From Datnioides undecimradiatus (lineage: Eukaryota > Chordata > Actinopteri > Lobotiformes > Datnioididae), in NCBI GenBank assembly GCA_008933995.1, contig WARS01000012.1:7821001-7885000 (forward strand): 64,000 nt of DNA, written 5' to 3'. Within the stretch, counting starts at the first letter, position 1, and each line of letters starts with the position of its first letter. Shown one piece after another: positions 27,210 to 38,000 of the stretch. The notes beneath the pieces were generated by a model that worked only from the letters and a program-made list of their open reading frames with translations, was not told the origin of the DNA and ran no database searches. Made by a program: the position numbers and the translations under genes.

Positions 27210-29533
27210 AGAAAAATATTGAGTGGCTACTAATCCCTGGGAGAGAAGTGTAATGTAATGTACACTGTATATTACGGTGACACTTTGTTCTGTTTCTTAC
27301 AATCAAGGATTATCTGATATCTTTGTGGCACTCCTTGTCTGCAGTCAGGAGGGTTATTTAGACCCTCACTGTGCAGTATTATGGTTGATATAAATGCATA
27401 TATCTTCTTCTTTGCTTATTCATATTCCATTTCTCTTCATAGGATTCATTTCCTCTCTCGGTCTCTTTAACAAGCTCCTACATTCACCCCCTCTCTTCAT
27501 CTCTCTATTTAATTCAGCTCAATAACATTTCAGCTGCAAGGTTCAGGGGTGCGGCGTGTTTGTCAGTGGTGTGCAGAGCTGAATATGACGCCTGTGGCTG
27601 AGACCTAGGAGCATCACAGATGCCTTCTACATATTCCTTCCTTTCCAGAGTCACTCACTTCCCCAGCTCTCCCCAAACTCATTAAAAACCTATTAGATAA
27701 TTAGCAATTACTGTTATATTGAGGGCAGATTAGCTGACATGTAGAACAATTGGCATGTTCGGGGAGTTGAAAATGGAGAAAGGAAGATGGAGGAGGGGTT
27801 ACAGTGGGGCACCCGTTCTCACCTGGATATGGCGTGTGTAGGCTGGCCAATTCTCACCTGCCACCACCATACAGCTGAGAGCTGCTGTAAGTGTGAATTG
27901 ATACTAACTTCAGTTTTGGAAACTCATTATGACCATAACTGACCCCCGGCAGATGCTTACATGGTGTTGTTGACTGAATATGATTATGCCCTAGACTGCT
28001 GCTCAACACAAGTCCTACTTCCTTCAGGGACTAATCCCTGGGCTTGTGGGATAACTGGAGTTAAAATGTTTTGAAATAAGAGATGTGCTTGTACAGTTTT
28101 GCATACTATTTGGCTAATGTAAAAAAATGTATGCATCAAGTACCCATGGGTTCTTCTCCGCAACTAATTTAAAACAGATGTAGAGTCATCACCGCCGCAG
28201 AAATACAGTTTTAGTTCAGGGATGCAAGACAATTTTTGCCAGAGGGGAGACAATTTTGGATCCTTTCAGCTCCCACCAGGAAATTCAGAGCAAGCTTAAG
28301 AACAAAGAGAAAGTCAGGATAGAAAAACAGAGGATGAACACATATACTTGCTAAGGGATGTCACATGGGAAAAGTGTGGGCCAGAACCCTGTCGAGCTTA
28401 TGTTCTTACCTAATCTCTTTTTACTAGTGTTTGAAACATTGTCAAAAATCTATTTACCAGCGTATATTTTGGAATTCATTTGACACAGATTAAGCACAAC
28501 TGATGAACCCTGCCTTTACAAAAGTGATCTCACTGTAACAGCTTTAGTTATGTCTGTGCTTGCACCAAAATCAGAATCAGTAAAGGTTACATAAGCCAAA
28601 TGCCTGACTGCCTGAACATCGTAAAGTAGCCCAAACTATTATTTTTTAAATTCTGTTTGTCGGATTAAAGCTGTCTCTCTCTGAGGCAGTAATACCAGAG
28701 AGACTTGGCTTGAACTACTTCCTCATTTGGAAAGACCTCAAGTGCCCTCTTTGCAAGGGAAACTTATTTTTACATAGATTACCAGACTTTAAAATGTTTG
28801 CTTGTGACAGTCCATTCCTCTAAATTTTAGATATGAGAAAATGATCTGTGTGCTGCATTTATTTTGTGTCTGCCTCGACTTTTCTGATTTTTTTTTTTAT
28901 AGAGCCAAATCACTTTCAAATTAGGGATCAAGAAGAACCTGGGTTTGTTTCACGTGTAGGTGTTTGTGACATGTTTGAACAGTGTTTGTCCATACTGATG
29001 AGAACATGCACCTACTGTTTGTTTGATGTCAGGAATTCCAATGCGGAACACCATCATGGTCAGGAAAGTGTCCTCCAGCGGGGCCACTGTGGTCATGCTG
29101 CGCTCCATGAGAGCTCGTCTCTTCTGCAGCGCATTCAGGCCCGGGTGATGAGGCTGCTGATTGGCCGCGATGAGATGATGCTGTTGCTTATTGGCCAGTT
29201 GATGATGTAGCGGGGCTTGATTTGTCATGTATGTCATACCCCGGTTGCCCAGGTTACCCGGCCTCAGCGGTCGGTCTGCTCTCTGTCTACCGACCACAAT
29301 GGCTGCTGGTTTCACCACCTCGCCACCTTTCCCTTCCCAGGATTGTCGTCCTCCCGTCATTTCCTTCTCCTCCAGACCCTCTAACCCTCCATTCTCCGTG
29401 TCACGTCCACCTTCCCCTTTTCTGTTTTCTCCTCCCTGCTCCTCTTCCTCCTCCTCATCCTCCCCATCTTTGTCATCCTGACCGGGATAAAAGTGCTCGT
29501 TATTTCCCAGCATCCTTTGCGGTGCAGGGGTCA
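3630..29533 (-). CDS. shank1: SH3 and multiple ankyrin repeat domains protein 1 (Shank1), 24 coding exons
   Basis: Postsynaptic-density master scaffold that links receptor-adaptor complexes to Homer and the actin cytoskeleton. Exons in transcript order: 29513-29016, 25266-25063, 22648-22577, 22485-22377, 22205-22054, 21895-21728, 20645-20529, 20424-20347, 20255-20189, 19946-19771, 19618-19488, 18388-18249, 17713-17600, 17036-16958, 11868-11786, 11614-11490, 10191-10056, 9882-9799, 9135-9109, 9014-8958, 8776-8655, 8086-7963, 7875-4644, 4530-3630. They sum to 6996 nt (2331 residues plus stop) with every junction in phase. Domains: SPN ~153-258, ankyrin ~259-488, SH3 ~603-667, PDZ ~703-805, proline-rich to ~2030, SAM 2266-2331. 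Human SHANK1 is about 2160 residues, so this is slightly long. SHANK1 rather than SHANK2/3 is favoured by SKSIDEGMF, the PPAMKxxRSLSVPG stretch, DPLPPPLQFAN and the nearby VGLUT1 gene. Splice sites were set by eye; the two least certain are the start of exon 22 and the 5' end. Confidence 0.95.
4644..7875 (-). CDS. shank1: shank1 giant proline-rich exon
   Basis: A single 3232-nt exon that stays open throughout and encodes about 1077 residues. Giant penultimate exons of this kind are a hallmark of the SHANK genes. It opens with the PPAMK..RSLSVPG segment, followed by basic/Gly-rich and Ser-rich stretches, the IPIPTIIVKAPSTSSSGRSS block, SKSIDEGMF, FIHPLTGKVLDPSSP and LGLALAARERALK. A PPxxF Homer EVH1 ligand (PPLQF) lies at 5906-5920. 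Long Thr/Ser/Ala runs occur around 5400-5700 and several poly-proline runs around 5800-6200 could bind SH3 proteins. Near its end is the conserved SIINELSSKLQQM block. Donor is AG|gtttgt at 4643; acceptor is ctcag at 7876. Confidence 0.95.
7963..9882 (-). CDS. shank1: shank1 linker exons 18-22 between PDZ and proline-rich region
   Basis: Five small exons in transcript order: 9882-9799 (APQQTKRL, then LRSKSMTSELEDM), 9135-9109 (a 27-nt microexon encoding ASPWKKK), 9014-8958 (KKRTVYQMAL), 8776-8655 (KLDEILAAAQHTI) and 8086-7963 (ending RQKSIG). Every block matches the SHANK1 linker in order, and all phases join. The acceptor of exon 18 is a NAGNAG (minus strand ttagcag), so the exon may begin at 9882 or 9879, adding or dropping one codon. 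The start of the 8086-7963 exon uses a pyrimidine-poor acceptor and is the least certain boundary. The introns at 8087-8654 and 9136-9798 hold nothing else I can recognise. Confidence 0.88.
10056..11868 (-). CDS. shank1: shank1 PDZ domain exons
   Basis: Three exons, 11868-11786, 11614-11490 and 10191-10056, encode a complete class I PDZ domain at about residues 703-805. The carboxylate-binding loop is GFGF (residues 720-723). It is followed by the SHANK-specific long beta2-beta3 loop, IEEFTPTPAFPALQYLESVD, and then GDFLIEVNGQNVVKVGH, where the last His matches the alpha-B His that selects Ser/Thr at ligand position -2. In the family this domain binds the C-terminus of SAPAP/GKAP. The last of the three exons ends in a GC donor (AG|GCAAGC on the minus strand), forced by the reading frame. 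The 1.3-kb intron 10192-11489 contains no other exon that I can see. Confidence 0.95.
15121..15144. repeat. GA/CT inverted repeat within a CpG-containing purine/pyrimidine patch
   Basis: Two perfectly complementary 11-base arms (GGAGAGAGAGA and its complement) are separated by AA. It lies inside a patch that alternates GA-rich and CT-rich stretches, including several CGs around 15180-15190. It could form a hairpin or, through the polypurine runs, a triplex. Function is unknown. Confidence 0.7.
16744..16840. repeat. degenerate copy of a common teleost interspersed repeat
   Basis: The run CCATCTATTTTCTAAACTGC, then TGTTCAGGGTTGCGAGGG, then TTGTCCCAACATACGTTGGC follows the layout of a repeat found throughout teleost genomes (tail-like CCATTTTCTA..CCGCTT, GGGTCGCGGGG, CCTATCCCAGC). 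I recognise the pattern but cannot assign the family name with certainty. It is heavily diverged and lies in a shank1 intron. Confidence 0.55.
16958..18388 (-). CDS. shank1: shank1 SH3 domain exons
   Basis: Exons 18388-18249, 17713-17600 and 17036-16958. The SH3 domain is read from MYSAVPGRVYVA, through LSLSKGDKVKVLSVGEGGYW, to GRTGWFPSDCVEEV, about residues 603-667. The third exon is a basic linker (SEKAKRKLFRNVTVGAYDG) that leads into the PDZ domain. The start of the first exon was chosen at a strong pyrimidine-tract acceptor (ctcggtag) because the nearer CAG at 18378 breaks the frame. The introns at 17037-17599, 17714-18248 and 18389-19487 look AT-rich and empty. Confidence 0.92.
19488..19946 (-). 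CDS. shank1: shank1 linker exons between ankyrin repeats and SH3
   Basis: Exons 19946-19771 and 19618-19488. The first encodes VPFLESPKYVPKRK and the LLRANSD block; the second encodes a Ser/Arg-rich stretch (RTRTRSPSRGR, then RHRQPRGR) that matches the SHANK1 linker. The first ends in phase 0 and the second in phase 2, completing a Gly codon with the next exon. The Arg/Ser character suggests a phosphorylated, disordered linker. Confidence 0.9.
20189..22485 (-). CDS. shank1: shank1 ankyrin-repeat exons
   Basis: Six exons in transcript order: 22485-22377, 22205-22054, 21895-21728, 20645-20529, 20424-20347, 20255-20189. They encode about 230 residues of ankyrin repeats, for example GLDPNFHDPDTGETPLSLAV, GAHLDFRNRDGLTALHKAV, GASPNYRDRCGLTPLYHTVL, DENGWDESHQACQNG, NASGNTALHISALYN and GANKEAKNKHGQTPFQ. 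In the family this block folds onto the SPN domain and binds cytoskeletal partners. The 20645-20529 exon ends in a GC donor (AAG|GCAAGT on the minus strand). Intron 20646-21727 carries a GATA microsatellite. Confidence 0.95.
21609..21665. repeat. (GATA)n microsatellite
   Basis: About 14 uninterrupted TAGA/GATA units inside a shank1 intron, ending about 62 bp from the ankyrin exon that starts at 21728. Likely length-polymorphic. Confidence 0.97.
22577..25266 (-). CDS. shank1: shank1 SPN-domain exons
   Basis: Exons 25266-25063 (68 codons) and 22648-22577 (24 codons), both phase 0 to phase 0. The protein reads RCLQFDLDSTVWNAKQQIIC, then YNYGLFQPAGDGRDAKFLEE, then DYSQSFEKGVPYLE, then FRYKTRVYKQTNLDEKALSK. 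This is the ubiquitin-like Shank/ProSAP N-terminal domain, which in the family binds active Ras/Rap GTPases and packs against the ankyrin repeats. The 2.4-kb intron 22649-25062 and the 3.7-kb intron 25267-29015 contain no further exon that I can find. Confidence 0.94.
26992..27205. repeat. two (TG)n arrays in shank1 intron 1
   Basis: Pure TG runs at about 26992-27041 and 27151-27205 are separated by about 110 bp that is itself rich in TGTG and TGCATGCATA patterns. Alternating purine-pyrimidine runs of this length can adopt Z-DNA. Probably one ancestral array split by point changes. Confidence 0.95.
29016..29533 (-). CDS. shank1: shank1 first coding exon (acidic N-terminus and start of SPN)
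   Basis: Ends in DTFLTMMVFRIGIPDIKQT followed by gtaggt, the exact point where SHANK1 continues with the SPN domain. I take the start as the ATG at 29511-29513 (MLGNNEHFYPGQDDKDGE), giving 166 residues in this exon. Upstream, a good splice acceptor (ccctctctgcag on the minus strand) ends at 29534, so the exon itself probably starts at 29533 and part of the 5' UTR lies in an upstream exon. The N-terminus is very acidic (a run of Glu near residue 25), then His/Gln-rich; it does not resemble the mammalian N-terminus. Confidence 0.85.
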
Positions 29534-31972
29534 CTGCAGAGAGGGCTGAGTGACATAGCTGTCATGGAGACAAAACATGGCTATCCCATGAGACTGGCTT
29601 CATCCTTAGAAACATGCTGTGGGAAACAGGCAGAGAAGGGAGTAAACTTGGTCATTTAGTTCTCAACACTTCATTGGTAGAGTGACTTCAGATATGCAAA
29701 GAGACACGTGCAATAATAGAGAAACTAGCCACCGGCAATGCTAATAAGTCCACATGTGTGAATGAGCACAGAGCTGGTCCACATTTTCCATTTAGCCACT
29801 GGGAATGCATCGGGGAATAGCAGGCTGATGAAAGACAGGCTATATATAAACTCTGTGAATTTGCATCACAGGTTCTTTGCAGAAGAGAGTGAGCTGGAGA
29901 TGCAATTTAGTTTCACACAAGGTCAAGATCATTGCTACTTTTGTGGTAATGGAGCTGACCTATGTCTGAGGCACAACCCAGGGCTAACAGCTAAATGTGA
30001 GCTCCTTAAAGGAAAATTCCACCCTCAGACACTTGAACACTACTACACATTGTCAGTCAACAGTTGTTCGATGTGATGCAGGTATTTTTTTGTGTTGTGG
30101 TGTGATTGAACTACACACTGTCCCTCCGCCTGCCTCGCTGACATGGCTCAGTGATGTGACACTGACAAACTCTGGAAACATGCCCAAACTTGTTGCGCAA
30201 AGTGCAACAGTGCACTTACATTGGACATTGTGAGAGCAACATGACTGCCGGTAAATCAGGTTTATGTGTACAAGCAAGGTAGTAGATTTGCAATACAAAA
30301 TGAGGTATATGCTTTGATTGCTGCTGTGTCAATATTTCCCGCATGCTGCAGTGATTTTTCTTACTCCCCTTAAGCACACACTCACCTAATGTTCTACTTA
30401 TTAAAGTATCAACTGTGTTTCTCATTGCTTTAAAGATCCTATGAGTCACCCACGGCCTGTTACACAACTTCCAGGCTTTTTCAACGGGCATGGATACCAT
30501 TAAATGAACAGATTATCTGAATATCATCAGTCCACTCTGAGGCCATCTTTGGGCTTTTTAGTTTCACCCATCAAAGGTGATAATTCCCAGATAACTTAGA
30601 AAACCCTCCAGTTCACATCTAAGTCACATCTAAGAAAACAGGTATTTGCTCAGTGGGCAGTTGTTGTCGTGCCTTGAGAATATTCGAAAATCAATTTAAT
30701 GTGAAGCCTGACGCCAAAGTCTAAGAGTCCAGCAAAGAAAAGTCATGCCCCTTAATTTAAACCCAACGAGTGTAGTGGCTACATAGCGGTCTGGTCTGCT
30801 GAGGGCTCTTTGAGTAGAAAAAGTGCTTTATGTGAAATGGATTTCTTCCTTCGTGAATAAAGTCTACAAAGAGTACCTTGCTCTTTGATCCTGAGGGACT
30901 GACATCAATACATGATCTTCACTTTTGATGGTTTAGATAGCTGAAACTTTTCATGAAAAATATCTTGCTGGGAGACGTACATACGTAAGAACAAAATCGA
31001 CCTACAGATACAGCTTGCATCACCAGCAGCTATGTGAAAACAGTCTCAGGGTGGATTTTTGCTTTAAGATTGTTTCATTGCTTCACTGTGTTTCAGATTT
31101 GGCATACTGGCGCCTCCATATGTTCTGCCCTGGTTTTTCTGTGGTGAAGTCTGGCTAAAGGGGCTTTGCCATCATGCAGATCTGGATTATTGCCAACAGC
31201 CGTTTTAATGATGGTGAATGACGCAGGGAATCTCCCACTGTCTCATTGGCGGTTTGGTGCTCTGAATATCATATGAGTTGGGAGTCTGAAATAGATGGGT
31301 ATCAGAACGCTCAGATGGACAGATGGAACTCAATAAAACATCACAAGAGACGATGGAGACACAACTCAAATTAGAACACAGATCTAAACTCACTCAATCA
31401 CAGATTACCAACATGCAGATAAAGAGTCAATTGGTTATTGATCATATATGTAGAAAACATGGTGTTAATGGAGGTTAAAGGGGCATTAAGTGATCTATGA
31501 CTTTTGACTTATCAACCTCTATCGGTGACCAAGGACATCGACAGGTGTCTGGCACAGCTTACAGTGGCCTGTAATTGACATAGATAATAACGTAGAGATG
31601 AAGAAGCTAGCTGATAGCAGAGATCCAACAAATACATTTGATTAAGCTGCACTGAGTAAATGTGAAAGCAAAACAGTGCAAAACAAGAGCTTTGCTTTGA
31701 GAATTAAGTAAAGAGCCAGGTTCAGGATTTTGGTTATGGGTTAAGGCAACCCTTCTGGCTTATGACCCCTTAAAACAAAGCAATACCTGATATCAACCCC
31801 TCAACATTGTTTGTGTATGTCTAAGAGTTTCAATCTGTTTACAAAAATCACAAAAGCAAACATTAGACAAATGACAAATGAAAACTAAAATGACCTTTGG
31901 GTCGCAGGAATACATTTTTTCCTTAGAAATTAGTTTGCCCACATCAACTTTCGAGACAACCATCTTTTAAAT

Positions 31973-32009
31973 GTCATAATTATAAATTATGACAATTATA
32001 AATTATGAC
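31973..32009. repeat. AT-rich near-palindrome with tandem 16-bp unit
   Basis: A 21-bp near-palindrome beginning GTCATAATTATA (31973-31993) shares its last 16 bases with an immediately adjacent direct copy (31978-31993 and 31994-32009, AATTATAAATTATGAC twice). Confidence 0.85.
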
Positions 32010-35000
32010 AGCAGTGTTTGAGTGATTGACCGAATGTATACAAAGCAACCCAAGCCTGGTCTGTGAGTGTCTCACTGGCCAAAAGGAAGTCTGCTTGTTG
32101 AGCATTTCTGGGCATAAGATGGATACCACAGAGGGAAGAACCGTGGTTGATTCCCCAAGATGCTTTGAGAGTGACAGGGTGGGCCACTTCAACACAAACA
32201 CAATGTCTGTCAGAGCAAGTGATCCAGGACAATAAAAAAGAGGAGAAATCTGAATGCTGGTTTCAGAAAAAAGTGTAACCACTTGGGAAAAAGAGTGTCT
32301 GAGCATTGACTTTCTGTTGCTTACTGAGACCATGCTGTATGTTGTATCTTGCCACTTAGGATAGGTGTGGATACAGTGAAAGTGATCTGATAAATGAGTA
32401 AATAAAGTGAGAAAAAGTGTATGGCTGGTAACACTCATAAAACTTTTTTTCATTAAGGTTTTATACCCGTGGCAGTAAATTTAGGGTCTTGGTGCTTCTA
32501 AATAGATTTAAGAGGGCTCAGCTGTTCAATTACCTATTGCCCAAATTCCATATTTACAATTTAACCAGCAGGAAGACGTACACTACAGGACATTGTTGTA
32601 TGATTTACCCAATTAAAATGTATCACATCTAGGTTGAAAACCTATCCAATCAAAAGTTAACAAAGAGCGGCGTGTTTTGGGAGGTTAATACTATCATTCA
32701 AGTACAACAGGAGAGAGTAGAGGAGGTTGATTTATGAACAAAGTCTCATCAAATATTGAACATCATTGAGCCTGCACCAGGCAAAATAAGGAGCTAAAGG
32801 GACAGACTGAGAGTAGATGGGAGCCTAATGACTGGGATGTAAGTGAAAGGGGAATACACAAGAGAGAAGGATGAAGATAGTTGTAGTTTGCATAAAGCAG
32901 AGTAATCAGACTGAGGGATAACAACTGGGGGGAGGGGAACAAGTGTGGCTGGAAGAGGGATGAGAGCAAATGCAGAAGTAAGCCAAAAACAGTAAAGGCC
33001 AAAAAAAGAAACGTACTTGAAAAAACAAAATAAAATGAGGTGCAGTGATTTGTAGATAGACACATGCTACTTGATGTCATTTTCTAACTATGGCGACTAT
33101 AATCTCACCTCCTGAAACGCTCTCCTCTGCCATGATGGATGGCGCAACTCATCTCGTCTTTGCCTTCCCTGTCACGTCGCTCAACTCCTACGCGCTGCCA
33201 CAACAATAGCTCAGACTTAGTCACATTCCTCCTTGCCAGCTGTTTGGCTCTCCTGTCCCTGTGCTGGCCATCATCTCTCCAACTAGTCTTGACTTTTCTT
33301 CCCCTTGGGAACACGGTTGTGGGAGAGAGGAATGAATTTCTCGCTCCTGACAAAACTGTCTCTCTGCATCGTCTCAGAGGCAGAAAATTCATTTTTCACT
33401 GTCTTACATTGAATCTCCTCTTTATTCAGCCACTTACTTGCATTGTTTATCATCCTGTATTTTTCCTATTTATTCTCAAATCAGAGAAATTTTGTCAGGT
33501 GGGCTGCACCTCTTAAGTATGGGTAGCTTGTAATGTCAGCAAGGGATTTAAGCCTCTTTTCCTGTTTTAGGGCAGGAACTCACAACATGATCTGAAGACA
33601 GATCAGTTTCCTCTCTTTGCTCTGATGATTGATTTTAGGGATGTAGAGAGGTGAAAATGCAACTCACAATAGATAATGTTAATGTTTCATTCAGATTGAT
33701 TTATGATTTATATGATTTATAGGCTTTCTGTTTTTTTGCTGAGGTGCAGTGAAGTCATCGTAACATAAACTGGTCTTATCTTGACAGTTGAAGCTTCATT
33801 TTAACTCCCGATTAACTTTGGACTTAATTTTCCACTGATGAATGTGGACTTGCATCTCACATAACTTGTAGTGAAAGTGCATCAGGAAGGGATCTTGTAA
33901 ATGCCATTTACGGACATGGGGTCAATGATTAGATCAACAGAATACTGTTCACATGACACCTGACAAATGAATTAATATATAATTCTTTGATGCTAAGTGT
34001 ACACTTCACCATATTATGTAATTATAGTATTTATTTTTAACACATAAGCTACAAAAAATATCAGTTTGATCCGACGCAATTCAGTGACGTCATGCAATTT
34101 TTCAAGACAAAACTCGGGTACAAATTTCAACCGTCATGCAATGGCAGACTAGATAAGAAGGACATCTGAAGATTTCAGAAGTTGGCAGGTCTGTCTACCC
34201 ATGGGACGCCAATCCAGCAGCTTGACTTCTGATCATTAGAAGCCACGAGGAGGCTCAAATAGAGGATTTCAATAGATCTGGGCCCGGCTTGGGTCCACAG
34301 ACAGTAAGGAAATGGAGTGAAAGAATCAGGAACTGATTAATCATTACAACAGGGACAGAGATGGATACCCTCCTTGAGCCACTGGAAAGCAGAAGATGGA
34401 TGGATGGAGAGATTTGCAGAGAGAGGTCACTGGTTTCTCACGTCTCTGTTCATCTTTGTCTTTTTGCAAAGCATAGCAAAAGTGGCAATAATGACTCTGG
34501 GGCTCATTTGTTTGCTTCAGTCCTTGGGGTTCCTTATAAACAAAACATTTTGCAAGCGTTGGCTAATAAGTCAAACTGAAGTTTACTACAATCCAAAGGA
34601 TGCACAATGCAAAATAACGTTAGATAAGTGAGATTTAACACGTCATCCCTGTTTCACCATTTTGTGTCTGTGTATGACATATACTTATGAATGTCTTTCA
34701 ATCTATACATGATCTTTTTATAGTATCTCACTGTTTATACATACATTATCTATGTGTGCTCTGTAGACTTTGCTGTGACGGAGTGTTGCCTGTGTGCTGC
34801 AGGGTTTTCTCCTCCTCTTTTGGCAAGTCTCAAATGAATACTCATAAGCAGAGTCCCAACACAATATACTATAACGACCTAACAGACAGTCAGTTCAACT
34901 CATACTCATATTTCTTCTTTTTGTCAATCTCTCTCTCTCTCCATCTCACTCACTCACTCTCTCCCTATGTAGGACAGAGCATGTGTATAGATATATTTTC

Positions 35001-38000
35001 AGTGTATCGGTCCCCAGAAAGTAGAATTGGAGATCATCCAAGGAACAGATTGTCCCACTTTTACGTCCTGCAAAAGTGGAGCGGCCAAGTTCTGTCCTCT
35101 ATATCCCTCTCTTTCACTGGGTCTCCACCCTTCAGCCTCTCTTACACTGCCAGTGACGGGGAACCATCAAGAAAGCTCTAGTCCTACTCCAACACAGGAT
35201 GGATGGGATGAGTCACTAAACTGAGGGGAGAGGGCACTTAGCTTTAGATGAATGGTGCATTGCTAGCCATCAGGTCTGGGGGTGGTGCTCTGACGTAGTA
35301 GTTTTAGGGGGAAGGGCTACATGATAAAGTGGGTACCCTACTGTACATAGCAGCAGCGCTCAATGGTTACCTCCAAAAGGAAACACAATGAACAGATCCT
35401 TTAAGTTTCAATGTCTAAGATCTATAAAACATGGAAAAATGTATTGATTTTAGGCTTTCCTGTTACCATTTTCAAGCCATAATTAAATATGTTTGATAAA
35501 AATCTGATTAAATACAAGTTATTAATTGAACTACACCAGCAATAAATTCAGCTCCTTTGCACCCAAAGATCGTATCATTTCCCTCAGCGGGGGGCATAAA
35601 TTCTTCTATCCATCATGAACATGCACCCTTTAGTCAATTTGAAATCTGATGCAATGATCAAAACAAAAAAACGATAACCCTGCTAATCAGTAATTTAGTG
35701 GGTGATTACAGTATTGACGCCCAGCTCTCCATTTCACAATAAACAACCTGCCTCTTTGAACTGCGTCCCAGCTCCGTCCACATTCACCCACTTCACCAAG
35801 GACGATCTCTTTTTAGGAAAAAAGGGGTCACAGCTACTTTACAGGTTACGCACCGCTCGCCTGATGCTCCAAACACGTGTGCAAGCGCAAACACACATGC
35901 TGTATGACCGCACACACGTACCACAGTTTGACTCTTTAAGCAGCACTTGAACACATCTGTCCTGGAAAAATGTCTGGCAGAAAGCAGCATTAAGTGCCAG
36001 ACCAGTCAGCTCAAGCTTGGCTGGCGGTCTCGTGTAGATCAAAGTGGGCTATCTTTCCCCTCAGACTGGATATAATTGGGTCAGGTGGAGCATGCGCTGA
36101 GGGCCTTGCTTGGGCTAAACTTGGCCGGATGGGCTGGGAGACCTCAATGCAGCACAGATTTAGGAGTGAACATCCCTCTGCGCTATTTTTAAGACTTCCC
36201 CCTTCCTGTAAACATAGTTCGATACAGTAGCTATTGTTTCTTTGTCCGACGACACAATAGAAATCCACCAAATTTTCAGGACCCAAGTTGTATGAATTTG
36301 CATACAGCATAGTTTTGTATCATATTTCCAAACTCAAAATGCAATGTAAAGTAAAAAAACATATGACAATTTGGCTCTTTTATTAAAATATATGTTGTTA
36401 TATAATGTTAAGGCTGCAAATGCTGTGCAAACCTGTACGCACATCAGCCAACCCTTACGTGGGATACTGACTCCCAGACTGAGGACCTCTTCCCCAAATA
36501 ATGTTTCAGACCTTTCAAGCATGGTTTCATCTGCACCTTCAGTCATAATATAATATTAATAAAGCAGACTTAATGTCTTTGAACAACCAATGTTTCATAT
36601 GTGTTATTGGAGGTTATTATTACAGGTTAATGAGCTAAACCATATGGGCCAATATATGAGATGCAATGTTCTTTTTAATGCTGTGTAGCACCAGAGCATT
36701 CCCTTCAGCATTATTTAAATGAAATCTGATCCAGGGCCATGTACATGTGTCTGTGGAGCTGAAATCAAACTTTTAAATGTAGAGCTTGAATGGTGGCATT
36801 GAAACAATAAGTAGTCTAACAGTCAAATGTCTGATTTCTACTTGATTCCATATAACATAGACTCCCCTTTCACTCATTACACATAATATGACAGAAAGTG
36901 CGTTCAGATGTCATGAAAACAGAGAATTCAAAGGCAACCATGCAGCAGGTTTTCTTCTGTTCACAATGACAGAAGGAGGAAAGAAGCATAGATGCAGGGT
37001 CAAAACATTTCTAATCAAACAAACCATCAACAGAAATCCTTTTATCAAAAACTTTTCATGTACATCTGCTTTTTATGCTTATCTCAGAGCTCCTGACAAG
37101 GGAGAGCTCAGGCCCCAAACACAATGAAAGCAGGCCACAGACAAACTAGTCAGACAAACAGAGATGAGCGCAGATTTAAGGCTTTGAGGTGGATTTTATG
37201 GCAGATAAACAGCTGCAAATAGACTTTCCACTGGTGACACTTTCACTTACCTTGCTCGTCCAGTGACATTAAGGTAACACTGAGAGACAAAAGTCAACAA
37301 GATACTAATAAATGCTGTTAGACATGGCTGACAAAGTGAGGACCATGTCGACGCCTGTCAGGTCCCATTAGAGTTTGTCCACCTTCCAATGTAATGGGGT
37401 GTAACTGGTTCTACAGACAGGAGGACTCTTCATTCTTTGCACTTACACTTAATGCTAATACAGCTGTACACTTAAAATCAGTGATTTTCTGGTAAACTTT
37501 TCTCTTAAACCTGTAATATTTAATACCTTGGAGGCCAAGAAGAAAGAGTGTGAACAACACCTTTGGTATCTGTTTTTGGGGGAGAACCTTAAAAAATAAC
37601 TGCAGTTAGGTGTTAAATGAAGAAACAATGAATCTTAACTGTGTGCTTTCTATCTGAGGTATTTTGTGGAAATTGTGGATTTTGTGTGCTTTACACCTGT
37701 TCTTGACTATAATTGCATCAACAGTACCTTCCTATGATCCCAAACTGAGCCCATAAAATGCTGGCAGGGCCATGTGGCCCTATTGACTTGAAACTGGTTT
37801 ACATCTGCAAACAGTGAGGTTAATGAGCTGAGACCATTATACTATACCTAAAGATGTATGGCTTGTGCTAAAGCTGTCATTCTGTGATTTATTACTCCTG
37901 CTTTCATGTCATAAGTTATGTCTACCTACTCTAACTTTCAATGGCTGCCAAGTGACTGTTATAAAGTCCCTTTAATGAGTCCATCTAAAACCCAGTTGTT

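Noticed and set aside
3630-29533. Assignment as shank2 or shank3
   Set aside because: Linker motifs (SKSIDEGMF, RSLSVPG.EEIPPPP, DPLPPPLQFAN) and the adjacency of slc17a7 fit SHANK1 better.
32026-32235. Overlapping plus- and minus-strand frames near 32.0-32.4 kb
   Set aside because: Both strands open over the same AT-rich stretch, no splice partner, no domain; probably chance or an old unrecognised repeat.
33105-33516. Frames of 95 and 125 codons on opposite strands near 33.1-33.5 kb
   Set aside because: Mutual antisense overlap, basic low-complexity product, no homology recognised; could be untranslated shank1 sequence but nothing shows it.
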